The position numbers and the translations under genes were made by a program. From Alligator mississippiensis (lineage: Eukaryota > Chordata > Crocodylia > Alligatoridae), in NCBI RefSeq assembly GCF_030867095.1, contig NC_081835.1, positions 20,158,501 to 20,222,500 on the forward strand: 64,000 bases of DNA, in the 5' to 3' direction. How positions within the stretch are numbered: the stretch's first letter is position 1; every line of letters starts with the position of its first letter. Positions 35,137 through 46,083 of the stretch are shown one piece after another. The notes below the pieces were generated by a model. It ran no database searches. It was not told the DNA's origin and worked only from the letters and a program-made list of their open reading frames with translations.

Positions 35137-35992
35137 GCAATATACATCAACCCTTATCAAGACAGAATCCAAGGTTGAGGAAGTAGAAGGATTGTGGGTT
35201 AGGCTACATGGGGGGCAAGGAGAAAGGGATTTGGTGGTAGGGGTCTGCTACAGACCCCCACACCAAGGGGAAGAAATAGATGCGGGGCTCCTGAGGCAAC
35301 TCTCGGAGACCATAAAAGCTAAAGAGGCGGTAGTCATGGGGGACCTAAACTACCCAGACATCTGCTGGGAGACGCAGACAGTAAGGTCCCATCGCTCACG
35401 CAGGTTTCTAACCTGTGTACAGGACCTCCACCTGACACAGGAGGTGCATGGTCCCACTAGGGGGAATGCCATACTGGATCTGGTATTGGCAACAGGGGAT
35501 GACATGATAGGGGACCTCCAGATCGGTAGCCATTTGGGAGACAGTGATCACCTAATAATAGAATTCAACATAAGACGTCGAGTGGGTAAGGTAACTAGTA
35601 GGGTGAAAGTGCTAGACTTTAGGAAAGCTGATCTCAATGCACTCAGGCGATTAGTCAAAGAAGCACTGCAGAGTAGGAGTTTTGAAGGGATGGGAGCCCA
35701 AGAAGGGTGGCTGTGCCTAAAGGAAACAATCTTTCGGGCACAAAGCAAGATGATCCCCGAGCAAGGCAAAAAAGGGAAAGGGGCCAGGAGGCTTCCATGG
35801 CTGACCAGAGAAATCCAGGGCAGCCTAAGGGCCAAAAGGGGAGCACATAAAAAGTGGAAACAAGGTGAGATCACTAAAGATGAATATACCTCCTCTGCTC
35901 GTGCTTGTAGGGAGGCAGTTAGGCGGGCCAAAGCTACCATGGAGCTGAGGATGGCAACCCAAGTAAAAGACAACAAGAAATTGTTTTTTTAG
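35042..35992 (+). pseudogene. CR1 ORF2, rest of endonuclease and linker
   Basis: From about 35110 this 316-codon frame continues the endonuclease: GGGVALYV, VVGVCYRPP, VVMGDLNYPDICW (GDLN motif), LDLVLAT and IGSHLGDSDHLIIEF (SDH motif). So all the main catalytic motifs are kept. The frame stops at TAG (35990-35992), directly after a seven-base T run. The sequence one base over continues with YIGSKRK-type linker residues. Confidence 0.88.
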
Positions 35993-36056
35993 ATATATTG
36001 GGAGTAAAAGGAAGGCCCAGGGAGGAATAGGACCCCTGCTAAATGGGCAGAAACAA

Positions 36057-37691
36057 TTGGTGACAGACAGAGGGGACAAGGCTGAACTCCTCAACGAGTT
36101 CTTTGCTTCAGTGCTCCTAAGCGAGGGGCACGACAAGTCTCTCACTGGGGTTGTAGAGAGGCAGCAGCAAGGCGCCAGACTTCCATACGTAGATCCTGAG
36201 GTGGTGCAGAGTCATTTGGAAGAACTGGATGCCTTTAAGTCGGCAGGCCCAGATGGGCTCCATCCGAGGGTGCTGAAGGCACTGGCCGACATCATTGCAG
36301 AGCCACTGGCGGGAATATTCGAATGCTCATGGCGCACGGGCCAAATCCCGGAGGACTGGAAAAGGGCTAACGTGGTCCCCATTTTCAAAAAGGGGAGGAA
36401 GGAGGACCCGGGCAACTATAGGCCGGTCAGTCTCACCTCCATCCTTGGTAAAGTCTTTGAAAAAATTATCAAGGCTCACATTTGTGAGAGCCCGGCAGGG
36501 CAAATTATGCTGAGGGGAAACCAGCACAGGTTTGTGGCGGGCAGATCATGCCTGACCAATCTAGTCTCTTTCTATGACCAGGTTACGAAACGCCTGGACA
36601 CAGGAGGAGGGGTGGATGTCGTATACTTAGACTTCAGCAAGGCCTTCGATATGGTATCCCACCCCATACTGGTGAACAAGCTAAGAGGCTGTGATGTGGA
36701 TGACTACACAGTCCAGTGGGTGGCGAATTGGCTAGAGGGTTGCACCCAAAGAGTCGTGGTGGATGGGTCGGTCTCAACTTGGAAAGGTGTGGGCAGTGGG
36801 GTCCCGCAGGGCTCGGTCCTTGGACCGATACTCTTTAATGTCTTCATCAGTGACTTGGACGAGGGAGTCAAATGTACTCTGTCCAAGTTTGCAGATGACA
36901 CAAAGCTATGGGGAGAAGTGGACACGCCGGAGGGCAGGGAACAGCTGCAGGCAGACCTGGATAGGTTGGACAAGTGGGCAGAAAACAACAGGATGCAGTT
37001 CAACAAGGAGAAATGCAAAGTGCTGCACCTAGGGAGGAAAAATGTCCAGCACGCCTACAGCCTAGGGAATGACCTGCTGGGTAGCACAGAGGTGGAAAGG
37101 GATCTTGGAGTCCTAGTGGACTCCAAGATGAACATGAGCCGGCAGCGTGACGAAGCCATCAGAAAAGCCAATGGCACGTTATCGTGCATCAGCAGATGCA
37201 TGACGAATAGGTCCAAGGAGGCGATACTTCCCCTCTATCGGGTGCTGGTCAGACCGCAGCTGGAGTACTGCGTGCAATTCTGGGCGCCACACTTCAAGAA
37301 GGATGCGGATAACCTGGAGAGGGTCCAGAGGAGGGCAACTCGTATGGTCAAGGGCCTGCAGACCAAGCCCTATGAGGAGAGACTAGAGAAACTGGATCTT
37401 TTCAGCCTCCGCAAGAGAAGGTTGAGAGGCGACCTTGTGGCTGCCTATAAGTTCATCACAGGGGCACAGAAGGGAATTGGTGAGTATTTATTCACCAAGG
37501 CGCCCCCGGGGGTTACAAGAAATAATGGCCACAAGCTAGCAGAGAGCAGATTTAGATTGGACATTAGGAAGAACTTCTTCACAGTTCGAGTGGCCAAGGT
37601 CTGGAACGGGCTCCCAAGGGAGGTGGTGCTCTCCCCTACCCTGGGGGTCTTCAAGAGGAGGTTAGATGAGTATCTAGCTGGGGTCATCTAG
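36057..37691 (+). CDS. CR1 ORF2 reverse transcriptase and C-terminal domain
   Basis: An uninterrupted frame of 544 codons. The finger region has FKKGRKEDPGNYRPVSLTS. The first catalytic aspartate is in LDFSKAFDMVSH (about residues 191-202). VPQGSVLGPILFN follows, and the active-site motif FADDTKLW is at 278-285. The C-terminal CR1 region reads RRLRGDLVAAYKF and VWNGLPREVVLSPTLGVFKR, ending at GVI and a stop. The ATG is only the first in the frame: the natural ORF2 starts near 34705. All catalytic residues expected for a CR1 reverse transcriptase are present. Confidence 0.95.
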   Translation: MVTDRGDKAELLNEFFASVLLSEGHDKSLTGVVERQQQGARLPYVDPEVVQSHLEELDAFKSAGPDGLHPRVLKALADIIAEPLAGIFECSWRTGQIPEDWKRANVVPIFKKGRKEDPGNYRPVSLTSILGKVFEKIIKAHICESPAGQIMLRGNQHRFVAGRSCLTNLVSFYDQVTKRLDTGGGVDVVYLDFSKAFDMVSHPILVNKLRGCDVDDYTVQWVANWLEGCTQRVVVDGSVSTWKGVGSGVPQGSVLGPILFNVFISDLDEGVKCTLSKFADDTKLWGEVDTPEGREQLQADLDRLDKWAENNRMQFNKEKCKVLHLGRKNVQHAYSLGNDLLGSTEVERDLGVLVDSKMNMSRQRDEAIRKANGTLSCISRCMTNRSKEAILPLYRVLVRPQLEYCVQFWAPHFKKDADNLERVQRRATRMVKGLQTKPYEERLEKLDLFSLRKRRLRGDLVAAYKFITGAQKGIGEYLFTKAPPGVTRNNGHKLAESRFRLDIRKNFFTVRVAKVWNGLPREVVLSPTLGVFKRRLDEYLAGVI

Positions 37692-38944
37692 ACCCAGCAC
37701 TCTTTCCTGCTTATGCAGGGGGTCGGACTCGATGATCTATTGAGGTCCCTTCCGACCCTAACATCTATGAATCTATGAATCAAGGGGCAACACTGTCTCC
37801 TCAACTGCTGGGAATAAACCCATCATACTCCTGCTACCCAAGCACATCAATACTACTCACAGGCAATTGATGGGGCACAGGCTAGGCTCAGTATACAGTT
37901 CACTAGGGCCTCTGGGCATCACATTTTGGGCAGGCTACAGGTTCATGTGGGAAGCCAGTGCTGAGCAGCTCCTGTGCTGTAAATGTATACCTCATCTGAC
38001 TGTGTAGGAACTGCCCCACATGGATAAACACACTCGAGACCCTTCTGTTATGCTACAGGGGATTCCTGCAAGGGACAACTGAGGCTTGTCGACAAGGAAG
38101 AGGAAAGGTAGCCTACATATCTGTGGCTTGCATCCTGCCCATTAACACAGCAACCAGGGCTGTATGTCAAGCACTAGAATGAATCCTTAGTGCCAAACCT
38201 CAGTCTCCATAGTGCAGGGTTGTATGATGCACATTGGACAGACAGGGAAGGCTGAGGGTAGCAAAAACATGCATCTAACCCCTCAGTATCAGCTCTGTTG
38301 CACTTATTGCAAAGAGACCACTAGCATAAGTGGGATCCCTCATTGCTCTCTGACTCTGGGGTGGAGTCCTTGACTTCAGCATCCCCGTTTCTCTCCTTGA
38401 TTCCTTCATATGACCAGCAGGAGCCGTCACTTACCCTCCCAAGAGCTTTGGGACCAGACAGTGCAGGTAACAAACCAGTATAGTTTTTTGCAAATGGTTA
38501 GAGAAGATCACAATAGGGGCCTGCATTGCCTGTGACTAATGCTCCCTTGCTGAGTCAGGGAGGTGCTGTGTACTTGCAGCAATGCGACTCTGCCAGACAG
38601 CCTTCACCAGTGCACGTCCCCACTGCAAATTCAGGAGACCCAGAATGAACACGGGCCCCCTCTATGAGCAGCCCTTTACTTTGAATTCCCACTCTTGCTC
38701 CCCCTAGTTCAGTGGGTGAGAGGTTGTTTGACATACTTCCTTGTTCCTTTGTCCATCAATGACCCTGTCCCTGATCTCTACAGGACCTCCAAGGCAGCAT
38801 GCCAACAGCATGATACCCCATTCATCCAACCTTGAACAACACCCCCCACCCCCAGACCACCAATTGCCTATTTTCTGCTTCCAGTAGAAGCCACCAGCTC
38901 CAAGTTACCTGGTTTCAAAGAGATTAACAAAGCAGCTAGAGGCG

Positions 38945-39665
38945 CACCAATACATCGGTCCGACATGGGATTGGCATCAAACTAATAACGTGGGGAGCAG
39001 ATCAAGGCCCCCATGGTGAGGGAGGGAGTGAGGCAGGGGCAGGTACTACCCAGCCAGGGCGGGGTGAGGAGCAGGACAGAGCTGTCTCTCATCCGTGTGT
39101 GTGTGTGTGTGTGGGGGGGGGGGGGTAACGTGCAGCTCTGACTGCTGCGCGCACGTGCGCAGCAGTGGAGAGCGGCGGCGGTGGCACGCAGTGGAGAGCG
39201 CGTGGCATGTGCCCCTGGATCTGCATGGGTGTGGTGGGCTGTAGCTGCGGGCTGGGGCCAGGGTTGCACTGGGCTCTTCCTAGCATGGAGGGGAGGGAAG
39301 GGTTGGGCCAGGGCAGTGCTTGGGGTGGGCAGCGCTTGGGGTGGGCAGCAGCAGTGCTGGGAGGAAAGGTTGGGAGGGGCTATGGCAAATTTTGGGGTGG
39401 CTGCAACCCTCCCATATTCCCCCTCCCAGTGCCACTGCCGCCCACCCCGAGCACAGCTCAGCCCCTGCCAAGCAGAGCCCCATGCAGCTGCAGCCCACCC
39501 TGCCTACGCCGATCCAGGGGCACACCTTATCCCCCCCCCTCCCCCCGTGCCCTCCCAGGGTGTGCACAGCAGTGGCAGCTGCCCTCCCCTGGATAAGCCA
39601 TGGCTCTATTCTGCAGCACTGCTGGATAGGGCAGAGGGCACAGCAATAGGGACTTGAGACTTTGG
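38945..39665. mobile_element. GC-rich hAT-like cassette, related to the one at 10 kb
   Basis: Begins near GCACCAATACATCGGTCCGA, a pattern I associate with the ends of reptile hAT-type elements. It then has GAGCAGATCAAGGCCCCCAT followed by GGGAGGGAG, shared with the 10 kb cassette. Inside are a GT microsatellite and the palindrome GCGCACGTGCGC. A matching right terminal repeat was not clear (CAATACATCCATCA near 39680 is in the same orientation), so the ends and family are uncertain. Confidence 0.4.
39094..39125. repeat. (GT)n followed by a G run
   Basis: A perfect GT dinucleotide tract passes directly into about 14 G, inside the GC-rich cassette. It is likely to be length-variable. Confidence 0.9.
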
Positions 39666-39949
39666 AGTGATGGAGCAATACATCCATCAGGATGCTGGCT
39701 GGCCTTGCCACCACTTGCCATTACAAAATGGAACAGCATTTTAGTTACTCACTCTTCTGCCTTATTTCAAAGAAAACCTGGGGGTGGGTGAATGCAACAA
39801 AAAGGCCATAAGAAACTAGCCAATTCACTGACACTCCAGGCTTTTACTGGAGTTCTCTGGTGTCCCAGCTTTGAGCCTCTGTGCCAGGGATCAGCACTTC
39901 CCAATCCCACTTGTTTGTGGGTACATGCTTGTAACCAATGGCAATGTGT

Positions 39950-40240
39950 AGGGGGTGCACGTGCACCCCCTGACAGAGCTGGTGCACCCCATCAGGCCGC
40001 GCTCCCCGTTTAGCCGGGGGGCAGGCATGAGTGCCAGTGTCCCCCCTGCGAGCACTGGCCTGCTGAGTGGGGCCGTCAGCAAAAGTGGCCATGCCACTTC
40101 CGGAAGCGGCATGGCTGCTTTTTGGCAAGTAAGGTCAGCTGCCAGGGACACCCCCCCCCCCAATTCAGTGAGATCGGCTGTAGGGGGACCCTCCCCAGTC
40201 ACTAACCGGTGCCCCCTGACTCAAGAGGCTCCAGTCGCCC
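39950..40240. repeat. Short GC-rich palindromic repeat next to the LTR
   Basis: Opens with AGGGGGTGCACGTGCACCCC, a palindrome, and contains a second inverted repeat (CCATGCCACTTCCGGAAGCGGCATGG, 40090-40115). It ends near CCGGTGCCCCCTGACTC. This suggests a small non-autonomous DNA element, but no target duplication could be fixed. Confidence 0.35.
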
Positions 40241-40245
40241 ATGCT

Positions 40246-41271
40246 TGTAACAGAACCACGGCCCTGTTTTTGAAGAGCAGCACAGGCTCTTTAAGGGCAG
40301 CCTTTGTAGCACAAGCAGCCAGCAGAGCAGGGATTAAGGGACAGCCCTGTAGCCAGGTTAGCTGACAGGGGTGTCACATGACTGGAAGCGGGCTCAGGCC
40401 CAGGCTATAAGCCCTGGGCTCGAGCCAGTCTAGGAGGCCAGCCCTGAGAGTCGCAGAGTGCAGAGATCCTGGCAGCAGCATAGCAGGTAGGGCTGGAAGG
40501 AAGCAGCTATGCAGGCCTGGGAGCAAGGAAGAGCTACCTGAGAGCAGAGAGAGACTTGTTATGCAGACAAGTGGCCTTTATTGTATTGCACGCCCAGCAA
40601 GAGTTTGGGTGCCTAGCAGAAGGCAGAAGTGCTTTGATTTCAGGTACACCAGTGGCTTGGGTTTGGGACTAAAGGGATGATTTGGAGGTCCCACTGGTGT
40701 CCTAGGGGCATGCGACTGACTTGAGCCCCGCTGGCAGTAGGCTCAAGGCAGAGAAGGTGCTGTGCCCAGAGAAAAATAAAGGGTGGATGGACCTGCAGAG
40801 CCCAGAGCAGGGCAAAGTGTGGGGCTGCAGAGCCCAGAACCCAAAGCAGGGCAGAGACAGGGCCCATGGGTCTGGCACCCGAGAGGCCAAAACCAGGGTT
40901 GAGGGCCAAACATCGAGAACAGTGGGCTATGGGACCAGCCACAGTACTGGGGCAGAAACCAGGAAGGTTAAAACCCTGGTAAGGTAGGGATGAGTATCCC
41001 ACCCGAATGACGACTCAAAACACCTGCGAGGCATGAGGCATGGTGTAGGGGTGGAATGGAGCCACACAATTAGCCTACAAGGCATCAACTCCCAACACCT
41101 GGGGATCATTAGTGTAAGATCAGGGCAGCCTCCTGTACTTTGTTAACAACTTACTTCAAGGCATGGCAGGAAAAAAAAAAAAAAAAGGGTGGACTGCCCT
41201 GAGAGCACAGAGCAAGAAATTTGCTTAGGATCCAGGGGCTTCACAGCAACCCGAGATGGTGCCCTGTTACA
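40246..41271 (+). mobile_element. Solo LTR of an endogenous retrovirus-like element
   Basis: The 1,026-bp unit starts TGTAACAG and ends CTGTTACA, perfect 8-base inverted ends of the TG...CA type. It is flanked on both sides by ATGCT (40241-40245 and 41272-41276), a perfect 5-bp target duplication. A TATAA-type box lies at about 40405 and an AATAAA at 40775-40780, giving a U3-R-U5 order on the plus strand. No internal region or second LTR is present, so it is the product of LTR-LTR recombination. The family (retrovirus or gypsy-like) cannot be named. The intact duplication suggests moderate age at most. Confidence 0.85.
41171..41186. repeat. A homopolymer (16) inside the LTR
   Basis: A run of 16 A within the downstream part of the solo LTR. 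Confidence 0.9.
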
Positions 41272-43818
41272 ATGCTATAACCAGCACAGTCTGACCTCCA
41301 GGTAGTGTGAATGCAGAGGCAAATAGATGGGATCTTAACTACTCTCTCTATGGTGCCTATCACCATCATCAACTGCTTAAATTGGTCAATACCTGAAACA
41401 TTTGAGACCACACAGAGAGAGCTGGGGTTTTTTTTGGTTTTTTTGGGGGGGTTCTTTTAATATTTAAAAAAATGCACAACTTCTCTTCACCCCACAGCTA
41501 CACTTAAAAGCTAGATCTCAGGATACAAGGCAGACAGGGATAAAATGGCAGAACACCACAACAGCAAAACATCACAGGTCAAACCTGTCGGGCGAGGCTT
41601 TCCCACTGACACCTAAGCCATTCGACAGGAGATGGGTCAGATTTCTGAAAAACACATGCACCAAACGTGCAATACACAGGAGAGGAATGTTAGGAGGTGA
41701 CAGTGCTAGGAGCTGAGGAAGAGGCAATCCCTGGCCACAGTGCAGTTTGATGAGATTGATTTTTTTTCATCTTCCCATCGGAGTGCACTGGAGGGTACGA
41801 TCAGTCTTCCCTTCTCTTGCCCCAGCTCCAGGTTTTTTGTTAGGTCACTAGTCAGTCTCCAGCAGAGCCCAGTGAATCCAAGCTGCTGATAGATGTCGGT
41901 GGCTCCCTGACACTTTTCTCCAACACAGGGCAGCTTCTTTTCGTTTGGGGCAGGGTAAGAAGCAACTGATCTTCCCACTGCTCCCTCCCTGCTCAGTGGG
42001 ATTTTTCAAGTTGCATTCAATACAGAGGCAAACGCTATAGCTCTCTTGCTGCCTTCTTGCCCAGCTCTAATGAATGCTTTCTTAATTTCAGTCACATCTG
42101 GCTGCTCACACAGGGGAGGGCCAGCCTAGCTGTGACAGTGCCCCCTTGCCCTGGGTCAGGCTAAGCTTTGGCCTCAGGGTAAGCCCAGCAAGAGAGGCAG
42201 CTCAAAGAGAGCAGCCTCCCTGGGGAGCTTCCCTCTGCAAGTTTTATTCTTCGTTTTGTCTCTGCACCAGGAGCCTAGAGGGGCTTGTTAAACAGTTTTC
42301 TCTTTGTGTTTGACACGGAAGCGCCGCCCATTACCTCAATTAAGCTGTACTTCCATTTGGCAGGTTGGCTTCAAGTGCCTCCCCCGCTCCCTTCCTTCAA
42401 CCAGGTCTTCAGGAAGGTGGAGTTGCATTGCTGTCATTTCACATCAGGTGTTAGCCAAGAAGAAAGATGTCAGCAGCTTTCACCAGTAGGGACTGAACTG
42501 GGAGGAGCTGGGGCATAAAAGTCTTATACACAAGGCCCAGAAAATTTCTGTGGCACTGCATAGTACCTACAGCCACGGGCAGTTTTCAGTTGTGCTGAGG
42601 CTACAGGAAGGATCCAAGCTGCAGCTACCTCCAGAAGTAGCATGCATGTTCCAGGGCACAAGGGCTGCCTGTATTAATGCCAAAGGACCCCAGCCTTCCC
42701 TTAGGAGTACGGGGAGAGTCCCAGCTCTCTCTCTGGGAACTGTATATGCATGAATACTCTGCATAGCACATTCCCAAGCACTACTAGGTGCTGGCTATCT
42801 GCACATGCCCTCACAAGAAACAGGTTTGTTTCCATGCCCTCATCCACACTGGTGGCAGGACAGCTGGAGAGAAGAAAAGCACCTCGGATTCTAGACTAGC
42901 AGGTCAGGGTTGTGCTGTCAGTCTCTCTGCAGAAGATCCAGACCCCTTGCAGGGGAGGGAAATCTCATCTTCAGAGGCCATGAGCAGCAAAACCTTCACA
43001 TCTGCAGCTCTACAAAACAAAGGTCATAATCGCTGCCAACCTAGAAGGCACCTGCCTACTAGGATCCAATACGACTGGCTTGTCACCACCCTCCACCAGC
43101 GATGCATATAAACAAATGAAGGGGATAAATTACAGAACAGTACAAGGGAACCGTCAGACGAACAAGATGCCTTGCAGTATGTTTGTCAAGGGATCAGGGA
43201 AGTTTCACTGCTTGCTTTCAAAACCAGGCAGAACTGGAAAAGTAGGGAAGGAAACAATCCACAGCAAGTGCTCTGGTGGTACTGACAAGCAGTAAGTCTA
43301 GCCTCAGGGATGGCTGCTCGACTTGAACTGCTGCATCTCTGTCAGAAAGAACTGGGCACTTTGCACAGGGGTGGAAAGGCTGGGGCTCACAGATGCAGCT
43401 TGCCTAGAAGCAGCCAGATTTCTGCATCAAGGACCTGCATGCATCCTCTACCACAGCCTTGAAAGAAAGCTGAAATACCTGAAGCTACACTGGTAGATAA
43501 ACAGAATACCAATGCATGCAGCTTCCTGCTTAGCAGGACATTGGAGAGCGAGGCAGCCTGTGCCAGTGGGATGCTACCTCCACATTTATTTATAGCCTCA
43601 CTCAGAGGATTAAACCCAGCTGGCTTTACCGAAAAAATCAAGCTGCCTAACCCTAAGAACAGATATGCTAGTCTCCCCCAGAGCCTCCGGCAGCTTGCCA
43701 ACAACTTGTGAGAGGTTAGAGCACCAAAGCTTTGTTACAAGCTGCTGAGGAACCTATCTAATGGAACACGCACCCTTGGGGAATCGCATGTCAGAGCAGC
43801 TCAGAGATTGCGGCTCAC

Positions 43819-43957
43819 CTTGCGTATGAGTCTGCATGTCTCGGGCCAACTCCATGGGGAGGACAGAGTTAACGAGCGTGGAGATAATAGCAGCATCCAA
43901 GTTGCACATGGCTCCAAAGCACTTCAGCAGCAGCAGGCGGAGTGGCACTCGGTGTTC
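43819..43957 (-). CDS. NCKIPSD: NCKIPSD coding exon ([15 protein letters not shown]...)
   Basis: The acceptor CTCCTTTCCAG is followed by GAA CAC CGA in phase 0. The donor CAA G|GTGAGC gives phase 1, matching the exon at 27577. It encodes [28 protein letters not shown] and [11 protein letters not shown], the conserved core of the leucine-rich domain. Confidence 0.96.
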
Positions 43958-45996
43958 CTGGAAAGGAGAGCATCCTTCAGAGAATCATAGAGAAGCAGGG
44001 CTGTAAAGAACCTCCAGAGGTCACCGAGTCCAGCCTCCTGCCTGAGGCAGGATCACCCTATCCAAACCATCCTACACAAATCCATAAGCTAACCTCTTCA
44101 TAAAACCACCATTAACCCAGACACAAGACATAAACACACTAACCTGCCACAGGAAAGGCAGGGGAACCACAGCAGCCAATATCCTGTTTCTGTAAAAGGT
44201 TGTTAATATATGCTCAAGAGATACCAGGTAGAGGGTCATGCTCCTCTGCTACAGAGAAAGGCAAAAACCCCTTCAGTCCATACCAGTCTGACCATGGAGT
44301 AAAATTCCTTTCTGACCCCAAATACCGCAATCAGTCTGACCCTGCGTGGAGAGGCAAGACCCTCTAGGCCAGGAACCACTGCTTTGAGTGACAGCAGGAG
44401 CACTGGCACACCCCAATCAAAATCCCCAGCTTTGGCTCCAGCCCACACCCAATGCCTCTGAGGAAGGCTTAAAAAACAGCCTGACATGCAGGAGAAACAA
44501 TGCCAGGATTGGGCATTCAGTTCTACACAGAAGCCCGGCTAAGCATGCAAACACCTGCATTTACTCCAATGTCTGCATTTAGTTCTAACGTGGGAGTAGC
44601 CCCAAGTTTCAGCACATCATCAGGAACAGCATAGGGTTGTCTAATAAGATTAGATTGTGCACCCATCCCAGCTTTTAGTTTGAACTCTTTAAATCTAGCC
44701 ATGAGGGTAGGTCTTATCTCAGACAGTCCCAAAGACTGCACATGCAGCAAAGGCTCAGATTCTAAATGCAACTCAACTCTGCTGTTGTGATGAGATAGGC
44801 GATGCCCCCATCAAAAGCTGGTCTGATTTAATGAACAAGCGGACAAAGACTCCATGAGCCCTGGTATGAGAGGGCAAGCAAGTCCCCTGGGAGCATGAGG
44901 CTTGCAAAGCCTCCCTTTCCCTTGTACTGTCTTTGATAACTCAAACAGAATCTTGAGGGGCTGCTATGAAGTTATTTGATTTGATGCTGAGAGGATGGGA
45001 TTTTAATCAAAAAGCTTTAGAACACTGCTATGTGAGTGCCATTGTCAGGACTGTGCTCAAGCCTGGAGCGCACACAGGCACCATGGTGCAACATTAAGCC
45101 TGCCACTGCTCCAAAAGCCAGCCTAGAAACTGATCAGAGCTCAGAAGGAAAGCTTGATGAAAGGGCAGCTAAGTCCTGGCATGCGGTGCCCTAGCTATGT
45201 GGGCAGCCTTACTGCTCTCTGTACGGTCAGTCCTTCTATGCGGATACACTCAGAGAGCAGGGCAGAGCAGACCACCACTGCATGGCAGGGAAGCCAGCAG
45301 ATTCCTGTTTCCCACTGCTCTTCTCAGTTCTCTGAAACATGCTGCAGCCCTTCCATGCCAAGCTGAATTTAAATAGAGAACATACTAAAAGCTAAGCATA
45401 ACAACACTTAATGTACTATAGCTGGAAACTAACAAAGAGCCCCTTGTCCGTGTCCAAGTCCCACAGCAGTGCGCTTCGGAAAGGGATGGGGCACAGAAGC
45501 ATTTCCGAAGGCTCTAAAGGCAAGCTCAAACTTCTTCCTCTGAATACTGATTTCCTTCCTCAGTCCCAGGGCTTCTCCTCACAACCTACTTTCCTAAGCA
45601 AAGCTGTTTACTAATGCACAGACGTGCGTCAATTGAGAGGAACAGTAGCAGCCCGTCAGCTTTCCCACGGCATTCTCAGAAGCCCTTCCTCTCAGTGACA
45701 GCAGAACTGCTGCTTCTGCTCCCGAGTGGAGCTAAAAAAGAAGCAAGCTTTACCCTTCAGACTCCTGGCACAGAAAACTGGACACTGCTACTGAAGCCAC
45801 TCCAGAGGTCCAGTCCTGCAAGTAACCTATATATGTACTACAGTAAACCAAAAGCAGGTGGTGTTTCTGAAACTCAGCCCAGTTTAAAGAGCAAAGCGTC
45901 CAAATGGAAAAGTTTCATACGTTCACCCTTGTTAGCCCTTCTCTTGAGCCTACAGGAGACCTTCCAATAGAAGAAACAGGCTGCAACATCTCTTAC
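43958..45996 (-). other. NCKIPSD: NCKIPSD intron, 2.0 kb
   Basis: GT-AG intron. Its 3' end is occupied by the CR1 fragment at 43980-44475. The rest appears unique, with no coding sequence recognised. Confidence 0.7.
43980..44475 (-). mobile_element. CR1 LINE 3' fragment
   Basis: Starts with the reversed tail AGAATCATAGAGAAGCAGGG, then CCTCCAGAGGTCACCGAGTC and CCTGCCTGAGGCAGGATCA. It runs on to the AAATTCCTTTCTGACCCC block shared with 12905-13175. It lies only about 20 bases upstream, in gene sense, of the acceptor of the exon at 43819-43957. Confidence 0.8.
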
Positions 45997-46083
45997 CATC
46001 TGATAATAGGCCACAAGGGACAGGACTGATTCAAACTCATTCTTCTTGCACATTTTCTTGCAAACCTCAGGATCTGCATCCGT
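45997..46083 (-). CDS. NCKIPSD: NCKIPSD coding exon ([15 protein letters not shown]...)
   Basis: It is exactly 29 codons, phase 0 at both ends, with acceptor TTTCCAG and donor ATG|GTAAGAG. It encodes [19 protein letters not shown] and [10 protein letters not shown], nearly identical to human. Confidence 0.96.

Larger units (their letters stand above)
34350..37781 (+). mobile_element. CR1 LINE, nearly full ORF2, 5' truncated in ORF1
   Basis: The element runs from a degraded ORF1 end, through ORF2 endonuclease and reverse transcriptase, to the CR1 tail GGGGGTCGGACTCGATGATC and ATCTATGAATCTATGAATC. The left end lies inside ORF1 near 34350 and is not sharp. Its orientation is antisense to NCKIPSD. 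CR1 elements move by target-primed reverse transcription, priming on their 3' tail. The long open frames and clean tail make this the youngest LINE in the window. Its ORF2 is broken only by two frame changes, each at a homopolymer. Confidence 0.95.
27658..43818 (-). other. NCKIPSD: Large NCKIPSD intron (16.2 kb), repeat landing site
   Basis: GT-AG intron between the HQKMCYSAL and EHRVPLRL exons. It carries the CR1 LINE at 34.35-37.78 kb, GC-rich cassettes at 38.95-39.66 and 39.95-40.24 kb, and the solo LTR at 40.25-41.27 kb. Segments 27.7-34.3 and 41.3-43.8 kb hold no recognisable gene. The corresponding human intron is far smaller as I recall, so most of this length is lineage-specific. Confidence 0.75.

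Noticed and set aside
42130-42300. A second LTR, suggested by TGTGACAGTGCCCCCT
   Set aside because: Only the first bases resemble an LTR start. No matching end or target duplication was found.
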